A stretch of DNA of 47,176 nt from WS-2 sp036507005 (GTDB taxonomy: Bacteria > Eisenbacteria > RBG-16-71-46): the NCBI GenBank assembly GCA_036507005.1, contig DASXQT010000059.1:1-47176 (forward strand), in the 5' to 3' direction. Of the stretch, positions 29,694 through 40,277 are shown one piece after another. The notes below the pieces were generated by a model. The model was given only the letters and a program-made list of their open reading frames with translations, had not been told where the DNA came from and made no database searches. The translations under genes and the position numbers were made by a program. Position 1 is the stretch's first letter. Each line of letters starts with the position of its first letter.

Positions 29694-31931
29694 ATGCGAT
29701 CCGTCTCCCGCTTCTTCGCGCCGATGCTCTCCCTGGGGCTTGCCATCTCGGCGCCCGCGCTGGTTCCGCCCGCAGCTTCCGCTCCCTGCACCACCGCTCA
29801 CCCGGCTCCGGTGGGCTTCACCTTCGAGCCCTGGCATCCATGCCCAACCCAGGACCTCCGCCTCTGGGTGGCGGGCTGCCGCGAGTGCGTCACCCTGCGG
29901 GGGATCGAGCGGATCGACTCGGCGACGGTGCGGGTCACCTGCGCCGCGCCCGAGGTCTGTCCCGTGTTCCTCACCTGCACCGCCGAGTCGCTCGCCGTCA
30001 ACCTCGGGCGCTTCGCCCTCGGCGACCACCAGCTTCGGGTCGAGATCGTGGCGACCATCCGGCTCGCGAGCGGGGACTCCTGCACCGCGACCGAGCAGCG
30101 CGAGATCGGTTTCAGCGTCGGTCCCGACTGTCCTCCCAACGCGAATCTGCCTTACGTCAGCTCGATCAAGATCGGACCCACGCCCCCCTGCTCGGGGTGC
30201 TCGCCCAATGCCATCTGCGCCGGCGTTCCGATCCCGGTGGCATTCTCGGGCAACCTCACGGGGGATTGCCTCCACATCAGGCAGGTGAGGGTGGTGGACC
30301 GGCGGCGCACGCCACTGCCGGGGCCCGTGGGCGTGCTCGTCGAGGTCGGCAGGGACTCGTGCCAGGTTCGCGAGTGCATCCAGTACCCGATCCCGTGGTC
30401 GGCGCAGATCGAGATCCCGGGGCTCCCGCCCGGGCAGTACGCGCTTCCGGTCTACGTCCAGGAGCTGTCCGAGCATTGCGACGGCTCGACCACGCCGAGG
30501 GGGTTCTGGTCGTCCCTGGAGCCGTTCAGCGTCACCGACTCGTGCGCCGCACCCGCGGAGAGCTGCTTCGTCGCATCCTGGGATCATGCCGGCGGCCAGG
30601 GGGAGTGCAACGCCTTCGTGAGCCTCGACCACCCGGCCGACGTCACGCTCCAGGTCCTGACCTCGATCGCGCTCGCGGGCCTCCAGGGACGCCTCGTGCT
30701 GTGGCCGACGGCGGGACTGCGGATCACCAGCCTCACGCCGGTCGGACCGGCGGCCGGCATGCACGTCGCCTGGGAGCCGACCGCGGAGGGCGCGAAGTTC
30801 GCGATGTTCGCGGACCAGGGGGCGCCGATCCCGCCGTGGAACCCGCGCGCGGGGGCGATCCCCCTGCCGGTTCCGGTGCTCCGGGTCACCGCTTCGGCGA
30901 CCGCGGGCACGCCGATCCCGTCCGTCACGCGCGTCGATGCGCAGGAGCTTCTGGGCTCGGATGAGCGGGGACGCGGCGTCTCCGAGTGCCAGATCGTCTA
31001 CGGCCGGATCGCCGATCCGGCCGCGCACATCTGCGCGGCATCCGCCTGCGACTTCAACGGCGATGCGGTCACCGACGTGCGCGACCTGGTCCTCATGGCG
31101 CACTGCGTCCTCCAGTCGGGCTACTGCCCCCCGGATGCCACGGGCCATCTCGACTGCGACCGGAGCGGCGTGGTCGACATCGACGACGTGATGTGCTGCG
31201 CCCGTGTCTTCCTGCGCGGCCCGGCGCCGCCGGGCGCGCCGGGCCGGCCGGAGCCGGCGATCCGGCTGAGCTTCCGGGAGCCGATTGCGAGCGCCTCCGG
31301 CGTGGACCTCCCGGTGCGACTCGACGGCGCCGACCGGATCGGCGCGACACGGCTCGCGATCCGCTATCCGAGCGACCGCTTCCAGGTGACATCGGTCGAT
31401 GTCGCGGGCGACGCGTCGAGGTGGCTCTGCCTCCACGAGGGGACCGGCGACCGGCTGGTGCTGGGGCTGATCGGCCTCGGACCTGCGCCGGCCCCGGGGC
31501 CGCTCGACCTCACGCTCCGCCTCGCGCTGCGGCCGGGCGAGAGCCCGGGCGGCGAGGTTCGGGTCGAGGGCGCCGAGTTCGCGGGGCCCGACGGCGCGGC
31601 GCTGGAAGTGGCGGTGGGAGAGCCGGCGTGGAGCTTCGATGGTCCGCCCGGGCTCGCGCTCTCGCCCGGCGAGCCCAACCCGTTCTCGCGCGAGAGCCGC
31701 GTCCAGGTGACCCTGGCGCGGCCGGCCACGGTCGAGATCTCGGTCCACGACCTGGGAGGTCGGCGCGTGGCCTCGCTCCACAGCGGACCGCTCGCAGCCG
31801 GCGCCCACCCGTTCTCGTGGAACGGGACGCGCGCCGACGGGAGCGTGGCGCCGACTGGGGTCTACCTGGTCCGCGCGCGCGCCGGCAACGACGTGGCGAC
31901 GAGGAAGCTGGTCCTGCTGCGCGGGAACTGA
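29694..31931 (+). CDS. Secreted protein with dockerin, cohesin-like and C-terminal FlgD-like Ig domains
   Basis: A 745-residue exported protein; signal peptide with core MLSLGLAISAPALVPPAASA. Residues about 30-430 are Cys-rich and of unknown fold. Residues about 450-505 are a type I dockerin-like pair of Ca-binding loops (DFNGDAVTDVRD from D453, and DCDRSGVVDIDD). Residues about 525-635 resemble a cohesin-type beta-sandwich (VDLPVRLDGADRIGATRLAI, PSDRFQVTSVDVAG). The last ~85 residues are a FlgD-like Ig module (WNGTRADGSVAPTGVYLVRA). ATG 29694 follows AGGAAGG; the TTG two codons earlier is less likely. It resembles surface or secreted matrix proteins, and no enzyme domain is seen. Confidence 0.8.
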   Translation: MRSVSRFFAPMLSLGLAISAPALVPPAASAPCTTAHPAPVGFTFEPWHPCPTQDLRLWVAGCRECVTLRGIERIDSATVRVTCAAPEVCPVFLTCTAESLAVNLGRFALGDHQLRVEIVATIRLASGDSCTATEQREIGFSVGPDCPPNANLPYVSSIKIGPTPPCSGCSPNAICAGVPIPVAFSGNLTGDCLHIRQVRVVDRRRTPLPGPVGVLVEVGRDSCQVRECIQYPIPWSAQIEIPGLPPGQYALPVYVQELSEHCDGSTTPRGFWSSLEPFSVTDSCAAPAESCFVASWDHAGGQGECNAFVSLDHPADVTLQVLTSIALAGLQGRLVLWPTAGLRITSLTPVGPAAGMHVAWEPTAEGAKFAMFADQGAPIPPWNPRAGAIPLPVPVLRVTASATAGTPIPSVTRVDAQELLGSDERGRGVSECQIVYGRIADPAAHICAASACDFNGDAVTDVRDLVLMAHCVLQSGYCPPDATGHLDCDRSGVVDIDDVMCCARVFLRGPAPPGAPGRPEPAIRLSFREPIASASGVDLPVRLDGADRIGATRLAIRYPSDRFQVTSVDVAGDASRWLCLHEGTGDRLVLGLIGLGPAPAPGPLDLTLRLALRPGESPGGEVRVEGAEFAGPDGAALEVAVGEPAWSFDGPPGLALSPGEPNPFSRESRVQVTLARPATVEISVHDLGGRRVASLHSGPLAAGAHPFSWNGTRADGSVAPTGVYLVRARAGNDVATRKLVLLRGN

Positions 31932-31981
31932 CGCCGGAAGCGTGACGCGGCGCCCGGCCCCAGGCTTCAGGAGAGCCAAGG

Positions 31982-32020
31982 CGGGCAGGAATCAGCGGTC
32001 CGGCGACGCGGACCTGCCCG
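31982..32020 (+). terminator. Hairpin downstream of the dockerin gene, with AT-rich tail
   Basis: CGGGCAGG (31982-31989) pairs with CCTGCCCG (32013-32020), with an inner TCCG/CGGA stem. The following bases (GTAGGTTTATCCGGATATTA) are unusually AT-rich for this genome. It sits 50-90 bp after the stop, between convergent genes. Confidence 0.4.
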
Positions 32021-32026
32021 GTAGGT

Positions 32027-32066
32027 TTATCCGGATATTATGCCCTTACAGTGCAGATTATCCGGA
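32027..32066. repeat. AT-rich patch with two direct copies of TTATCCGGA
   Basis: TTATCCGGA occurs at 32027-32035 and again at 32058-32066, 31 bp apart, about three helical turns. The first copy lies in a 10-bp palindrome TATCCGGATA. A further 12-bp palindrome (AGCTCGCGAGCT) follows at 32074-32085. It lies between convergent genes, so a promoter role for either is unlikely. Confidence 0.35.
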
Positions 32067-32093
32067 GCGGGCGAGCTCGCGAGCTGAGCCCGG

Positions 32094-32702
32094 TCAAGCG
32101 GGCTGGGCGATCATCCCCTCGAGCCGCGCCTTCACGGCCGGCCACTCGCTGTCGATCACGCTGTAGAAGACCGTGTCGCGCCAGGTCCCGTCGTCGTTCC
32201 GCTGGTAGCGGCGGAACACGCCCTCCTCGACGCAGCCGATCCGCAGCATGGCCTCGCGCGAGCGGCGGTTGAGCGCGTTGGTCTTGAACTCGACGCGCAC
32301 GCAGCCCAGGGTCTCGAACGCGTGGAGCAGCATCAGGTACTTGGCCTCGGTGTTGACGTGGGTGCGCTGGTACGGGCGGCCCACCCAGGTCCAGCCGATC
32401 TCCATGCGCCGGTTGTGGCGGTCGATGTTCCCGAAGCGCGTGCAGCCCGCGACGCGGCCGCCCGGCACGTCCACGGTCGCGAAGGGAAGCGAGCGTCCCT
32501 CGGCCTGCTCGGCGAGCGCGGTCTCGAGGTAGCGCCGCAGCTCGTCCCGCGTGCTCACGCGGTTCGTGGTCCAGCGCCACAGCTCGGGATCGAGCCCGAT
32601 CTCGCACAGCCCCTCGAAGTGGCGCTCGAGCGAGAGTGGCTCCATGCGCACGCGTGTGCCGTCGAGGGTGACCGGGGCAACCCAGGGGACGCTAATCGCC
32701 AT
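32094..32702 (-). CDS. GNAT-family N-acetyltransferase (RimJ/RimL type)
   Basis: A 202-residue acetyltransferase. The opening VTLDGTRVRMEPLSLE and the later IGWTWVGRPYQRTHVNTEAK and RVEFKTNALNRRSREAMLRI fit the RimJ/RimL-like branch, which transfers acetyl from acetyl-CoA to protein N-termini or amino groups of small molecules. The acetyl-CoA site is in the central block. ATG 32702 is preceded by GAGGCGAA. It lies 91 bp downstream of the metH stop on the same strand. The acceptor is unknown. Confidence 0.85.
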   Translation of the reverse strand: MAISVPWVAPVTLDGTRVRMEPLSLERHFEGLCEIGLDPELWRWTTNRVSTRDELRRYLETALAEQAEGRSLPFATVDVPGGRVAGCTRFGNIDRHNRRMEIGWTWVGRPYQRTHVNTEAKYLMLLHAFETLGCVRVEFKTNALNRRSREAMLRIGCVEEGVFRRYQRNDDGTWRDTVFYSVIDSEWPAVKARLEGMIAQPA

Positions 32703-32793
32703 TTCGCCTCGTGCCGATCGTGTCGTGCGACTCCTGAAGCCAGGCCCTGGGACGAATCCAAGGGGCCGACCGGCCCGCCGGCCCCGTCACGCC

Positions 32794-36288
<3,495 letters not shown>

Positions 36289-36355
36289 CTGGGAGAAGGC
36301 GCGACTCCTTGGAGGAGGGGGACCGTGTACCGGCGGCCCCGAGAATTGGCCGGAG

Positions 36356-36385
36356 AGCGTAACGAACGCGCGGGCCGCCCCGCAA
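36356..36385 (-). promoter_or_regulatory. Promoter of metH
   Basis: On the minus strand TTGCGG (36385-36380), an 18-bp spacer and TACGCT (36361-36356). Transcription would begin near 36349, leaving about 60 nt of leader before the proposed ATA start and excluding the upstream GTG 36414. I see no cobalamin or SAH riboswitch in the leader. Confidence 0.45.
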
Positions 36386-36487
36386 CCGGGCGTCGGGGCG
36401 AGGCTCCGCGGCACCGCGTGGCGCCGACTCCGGACGGGTATCGGCACCGCCGCCCGCGGGATGAGCGCACCGGCGCCGCCCGCGCGC

Positions 36488-37102
36488 CTACTTCTTCCGC
36501 ATCGAGTCCAGCATGCGGTCGAAATCGGCTGCGGCGGCATCCACGGTGGCCCGGGAGCCCGTGAGCTTGAAGAAGACGTCGCCGGCCGGGCCTTCCACCA
36601 CCGCGCCCATCAGGGCCCAGTCCGGCTTCTCTCCCTGAGCTTCTCCCGAGCGCATCGAGTGGGCCACGTACGTGCCCCGCGCCTCGATCCTCGTGACCTC
36701 GATCCCGCCCGGCGTGCGCTTGCGGACGTCGTGCTTCTCGAGCGGATGGAACTCGCCGAGCCAGCGCTGGAGATTGGCCTCGACGCCCCCTCCCTGCCCG
36801 GGGCCGAAGTAGTAGACCGCGCATTCCGCCTTCTCGCCGCCCTTGGCCCCGGGGACGACGTAGGTGGCGAGCCGCATGCCCTGGGCAAGGTCGGTCGTCC
36901 AGCGCGAGGGCACGGTCCAGGACACGCCCGGGTCCGCGGGCTCGGCGGCCGCCTCCCCGCCCGAGGCGGGCTCCGGCGGGGGCGCCCCCTGCTCCGGGGC
37001 CCCGGTGGGCGCCTGAGCCTTCTGGGTGGACAGGTTCCACGCGCCGACCGCAAGGGCCGCAATGGCGACCAGGGCGATGACGACGGCCACCCTCAGGGAC
37101 AT
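36488..37102 (-). CDS. Membrane-anchored or exported protein of unknown function
   Basis: A 204-residue protein with an N-terminal hydrophobic segment (VAVVIALVAIAALAVGAW) that may be an uncleaved anchor or a signal peptide. An Ala/Pro/Glu-rich linker follows, then a folded domain (about 60-200) with VSWTVPSRWTTD, ECAVYYFGPGQGGGVEANLQ and AVVEGPAGDVFFKLTGS. I do not recognise the family. ATG 37102 has GGAGG upstream. It lies about 200 bp before metH on the same strand and diverges from the DUF1326 gene. Confidence 0.65.
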   Translation of the reverse strand: MSLRVAVVIALVAIAALAVGAWNLSTQKAQAPTGAPEQGAPPPEPASGGEAAAEPADPGVSWTVPSRWTTDLAQGMRLATYVVPGAKGGEKAECAVYYFGPGQGGGVEANLQRWLGEFHPLEKHDVRKRTPGGIEVTRIEARGTYVAHSMRSGEAQGEKPDWALMGAVVEGPAGDVFFKLTGSRATVDAAAADFDRMLDSMRKK

Positions 37103-37199
37103 GCTCGGAACGACCTCCTCCGTGGTCCCGGCGCTCGGGGCGGACCGCGCCGGATGCGCCGGGCTGCGACTGGTGGCGCGAGCCTAACAGAACCGTGTC

Positions 37200-37228
37200 T
37201 TGCAGAGGAGCGGCCTCCGGCCTACTCT
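37200..37228 (+). promoter_or_regulatory. Sigma70-like promoter for the DUF1326 gene
   Basis: TTGCAG, a 17-bp spacer and TACTCT, about 54 bp before the start. A possible minus-strand -10 (TAGGCT, 37186-37181) for the divergent gene lies close by. Confidence 0.45.
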
Positions 37229-37281
37229 CCCGCCACTTTCCGAGGATCGAAAGCAGCTCCCCCCACCACAAGGAGGTCCAC

Positions 37282-38067
37282 ATGTCCAGAAAAGTGTTGC
37301 TGGGAATCGTCCTGACCCTGTGCGTCGCAGTCCCGGCGTTCGCAGGGGATCTCGACATCGGCGGCAAAGGCAAGAAGATGGCGGAACCGACGTGGAGCAT
37401 GAACGCCACGATCATCGAGGCCTGCTCCTGCCCGATGTTCTGCCAGTGCTACTTCAGCACCAAGCCCGCCTCGCACATGAGCCACGAGGGCGGAGAGGCG
37501 GAGCATTTCTGCCGGGCCAACAACGTCTTCAAGGTGAACAAGGGGATGTACGGCACGACCAAGCTCGACGGCGCCAAGTTCTGGGCCGCGATGGACCTGG
37601 GTGACGACTTCTCGGACCACGTGATGAAGTGGGCGGTCGTCACGTTCGATCCGTCGGTGACCCCGTCGCAGCGCGAGGGGATCAAGACGGTCCTCGCTCA
37701 CCTGTACCCGGTGAGGTGGGAGTCGTTCGACGTCGCCTCGGACCTGCCGATCGAGTGGTCCCACACCGGCGACCACGCCGTGGCGAAGCTCGACGGCGGG
37801 AAAGCCGGCGAGGTGGTGCTGAACGGCGCCGCGGTGAATCGCAACATGAGCTCGCCGGTCGTGATCAACAACCTCAAGTACTGGGGCGCGCCGCGGCACA
37901 CCGGCTTCGTGCTCATGCCCAACGAGGTCGAGGCCTACCGGCAGGGGCCGAACGCCTTCGAGTACAAGGGCACGAACGGCTTCATGATCACCTTCGACAT
38001 CGACTCGAAGACTGCGCCCCCCCCGGCTCCGCCCCCGGCAGGGGATACCGGCAACGGCGACAGGTAA
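37282..38067 (+). CDS. Exported DUF1326-family protein
   Basis: A 261-residue exported protein. Signal peptide: KVLLGIVLTLCVAVPAFA. The family's cysteine cluster is clear (CSCPMFCQC at C48, C50, C54 and C56), followed by the conserved body (GAKFWAAMDLGDDFSDHVMK, YPVRWESFDVASDLPIEWSH, VVINNLKYWGAPRHTGFVL). Function is unknown; the cysteine set suggests metal or redox chemistry. AAGGAGG precedes ATG 37282. A Pro-rich tail (APPPAPPPAG) ends the protein. Confidence 0.85.
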   Translation: MSRKVLLGIVLTLCVAVPAFAGDLDIGGKGKKMAEPTWSMNATIIEACSCPMFCQCYFSTKPASHMSHEGGEAEHFCRANNVFKVNKGMYGTTKLDGAKFWAAMDLGDDFSDHVMKWAVVTFDPSVTPSQREGIKTVLAHLYPVRWESFDVASDLPIEWSHTGDHAVAKLDGGKAGEVVLNGAAVNRNMSSPVVINNLKYWGAPRHTGFVLMPNEVEAYRQGPNAFEYKGTNGFMITFDIDSKTAPPPAPPPAGDTGNGDR

Positions 38068-38166
38068 CCAGGGGCGTGAGCGCATCGCACGCCGGCGCGG
38101 CGCATGGTGTCGCACCGGACGTGGCGAGCGGGCACGTCGAGCGGCACGGGCACTGAGATTCGGCCC

Positions 38167-38643
38167 GTGCCGCTCGTTCTCGATGTGCTCCGCCACGCCG
38201 AGGCCGAGCCCGCCGGACCGGCGGGCGACGCCGAGCGGGCACTGACGCCCGCCGGGCGCCGGGCCATCGAGGCGCTCGCGAGAAGGCTGGCGGCGGAGGG
38301 CTGGCGGCCCGGGCGCATCTTCACGAGCCCGCTCCTGCGCGCCCGCCAGACGGCGGAGATCGCGCGCGCCGCCTCGCCCCAGGCCCCGGTGATCGAGCCG
38401 CTGGAGGAGCTGCGGGCGGAGCGCGAGCCCGCCGACGTGCTCGCGGCGCTCGCGGCCGCGCGTGCCGGCGACGGCCACGTCCTGCTCGTCACGCACCAGC
38501 CCCTCGCCGGCCGGCTCGCGGCGCTCCTGACCGGGAGCGAGACGCCCTTCAAGCCCGGAACGCTGGCCCGCTTCGAGTGTCCCGCGGGGTCCCGTCCGGG
38601 CGGCGGGCGGCTGGTGATGTCCGTGCCACCCGCCGCCCGGTAG
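38167..38643 (+). CDS. SixA-type phosphohistidine phosphatase
   Basis: A 158-residue histidine phosphatase of the SixA size class. The catalytic RH motif is LRHAEAEP (R9, H10), with the second-site IFTSPLLRARQTAEI and LLVTHQPLAGRLAALL. Such proteins remove phosphate from phosphohistidine, for example on HPt domains. GTG 38167 is chosen because it puts the RHG motif at the expected N-terminal position; no strong ribosome site precedes it. The signalling partner is not evident, although the hybrid kinase at 19.6 kb would be a candidate class of substrate. Confidence 0.88.
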   Translation: MPLVLDVLRHAEAEPAGPAGDAERALTPAGRRAIEALARRLAAEGWRPGRIFTSPLLRARQTAEIARAASPQAPVIEPLEELRAEREPADVLAALAAARAGDGHVLLVTHQPLAGRLAALLTGSETPFKPGTLARFECPAGSRPGGGRLVMSVPPAAR

Positions 38644-38675
38644 CGACCCGGGCCCGGACGCCGGCCCGCGGGCGC

Positions 38676-38704
38676 TTCCGCCGCTCCAGGCGCGGTGCTA
38701 GGCT
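38676..38704 (+). promoter_or_regulatory. Sigma70-like promoter for the 182-residue membrane protein
   Basis: TTCCGC, a 17-bp spacer and TAGGCT, 50 bp before the ATG. The -35 hexamer is identical to that of the S9 peptidase promoter. Confidence 0.45.
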
Positions 38705-38754
38705 GCCGGCGACAGCCATCGACTGCTGCGAACCCAGCGAGGCAGGAGGGGATC

Positions 38755-39303
38755 ATGACCGTGGATCAGGCTGCGAAGTCGGAGGCCCCGGCGAGGGTCC
38801 GCGCGTCCGACGTCATGCTCGACGGGCTGTTCACGGGCATGATCGGTGCGCTGGTCGTGGCGCTGTGGTTCCTGGCGCTGGACCTTTCGGCCGGGCGCCC
38901 GCTGTTCACGCCCGCGCTGCTCGGCACCGTGCTGCTCCACGGCGGGGCGGCGGCCTCGGCGGGAGTCATCGTCCAGCCGCTCGAGGTCGCAGCCTACACC
39001 GCGTTCCACTTCGTGATTTTCGTCGTGTTCGGGATCACGGTCTCCTACCTCACCACCCTGTTCGAGAAGTTCCCGATCATGTTCTTCGTGCTGCTGGTGC
39101 TGGCGCTGTGCCTGCAGGTCGGCTTCTTCGTGCTCAACATCGCGCTCGGAGCCCAGCTCATGGGCCTGCTCCGGCCCTGGACGGTGATCGTGGCCAACCT
39201 GCTCGCGGCCGCCGGCATGGCGCTCTACCAGTGGAAGCGCCACCCCAGCGTGGTGAAGAGCATCGACCGCCTGTGGGAGGAGGAGGAAGAGGACCACGCC
39301 TGA
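38755..39303 (+). CDS. Integral membrane protein, four predicted helices
   Basis: A 182-residue protein with hydrophobic segments at about 24-44, 55-78, 80-102 and 105-160, the last broken by short polar turns. It ends in an acidic tail (DRLWEEEEEDHA). A His/Phe pair (TAFHFVIFVVFG) and an end segment YQWKRHPS faintly recall the small membrane protein at 22553, but I do not claim homology. AGGAGG precedes ATG 38755. Function is unknown. Confidence 0.65.
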   Translation: MTVDQAAKSEAPARVRASDVMLDGLFTGMIGALVVALWFLALDLSAGRPLFTPALLGTVLLHGGAAASAGVIVQPLEVAAYTAFHFVIFVVFGITVSYLTTLFEKFPIMFFVLLVLALCLQVGFFVLNIALGAQLMGLLRPWTVIVANLLAAAGMALYQWKRHPSVVKSIDRLWEEEEEDHA

Positions 39304-39356
39304 ACCGGCGCGGGTCCGGCCGCGGGCGCATGAATCGTCCGGGCCAGGGAAGCGGG

Positions 39357-40067
39357 ATGGGTTTTCTCGACGGCAAGGTGGCGGTGGTGACCGGCGGCAA
39401 CCGCGGCATCGGGCGCGGCATCGCCGAGGCGCTCGCGCGCGAGGGCGCGACCGTGGCGCTCACCGCGCGCTCCGCGAGCGCCGCGGAGCAGGCGGCCCGC
39501 GAGGTGGAGCACGGCGCCTTCGGCGTGGCCTGCGACGTGCGCGCCTTCGAGGCGGTGGAGCGCCTGTTCCGCGAGGTCGAGCGCCGCACCGGCGGGGCCG
39601 ACATCCTGGTGAACAACGCCGGGATCGGGATCTTCGCCCCGGTGGCCGAGATGGAGCCGGACGACTGGCGCGCGGTGATCGAGACCAACCTCAACGGCGT
39701 GTTCTACTGCTGCCACCTGGCGATCCCGCAGATGCGGCGCCGCGGCGGCGGCTACATCTTCAACATCTCCTCCCTCGCCGGGAAGAATCCGTTCGCGAAC
39801 GGCGCCGCCTACAACGCCAGCAAGTTCGGGCTCAACGGCTTCAGCGAGGCCCTCATGATGGAGGTGCGCTACGACGGCATCCGGGTCTCGTACCTCATGC
39901 CGGGCAGCGTGGCCACCGATTTCGGGCGCGGCGCGCGCGACAAGACGGGCTGGGCGCTCGAGCCCGAGGACGTGGCGGACGTCGTGCTCGACCTCCTGCG
40001 CGCCCCGCCGCGCGCGCTCTACAGCCGCGTGGAGCTGAGACCGAGCCGGCCCCCGAAAAAGGGCTGA
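39357..40067 (+). CDS. Short-chain dehydrogenase/reductase
   Basis: A 236-residue classical SDR. Cofactor loop TGGNRGIG near residue 12, NNAG near 83, catalytic Ser in NISSLAGK, and Tyr152/Lys156 in AAYNASKFG. The substrate loop reads LMPGSVATDFGRGARDK. ATG 39357 is chosen for the AGGGA upstream; ATG 39330 would add nine residues. It is about 50 bp after the membrane protein gene and probably cotranscribed. The substrate is unknown; it resembles generic 3-oxoacyl reductase-like SDRs. Confidence 0.9.
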   Translation: MGFLDGKVAVVTGGNRGIGRGIAEALAREGATVALTARSASAAEQAAREVEHGAFGVACDVRAFEAVERLFREVERRTGGADILVNNAGIGIFAPVAEMEPDDWRAVIETNLNGVFYCCHLAIPQMRRRGGGYIFNISSLAGKNPFANGAAYNASKFGLNGFSEALMMEVRYDGIRVSYLMPGSVATDFGRGARDKTGWALEPEDVADVVLDLLRAPPRALYSRVELRPSRPPKKG

Positions 40068-40122
40068 CGCCGGTCCGACGCCGCGCTCGTCCGGGCTCCC
40101 CCGGCGTCCGCCCCGCCCGGGG

Positions 40123-40151
40123 TTGAGCGGACCCACCCCCTGTGCGATAAG
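40123..40151 (+). promoter_or_regulatory. Sigma70-like promoter for the M3 peptidase gene
   Basis: TTGAGC, a 17-bp spacer and GATAAG, preceded by TG dinucleotides. It lies 127 bp before the GTG start, giving a fairly long leader. Confidence 0.45.
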
Positions 40152-40277
40152 CTGGCCAGACGCATGGCTCGATCCCGCCGCCGGCAGCGCCGCGGCCCTA
40201 CGAGGGGCGCCCAGGCTCCGCGCTCGGCTGAGGCCCTCGAGGCTCGTCGGTCGGGCCTTCCATCCCGAGGAGGACCC

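Noticed and set aside
36290..36300. CTGGGAGAAGG shared with the arm of the 42.3-kb inverted repeat
   Set aside because: Eleven matching bases in G-rich sequence lie outside any further similarity; a chance match is likely.
36289..36487. Possible cobalamin or SAH riboswitch before metH
   Set aside because: I found no B12 box or SAH core motif. The transcript leader after the likely promoter is only about 60 nt.
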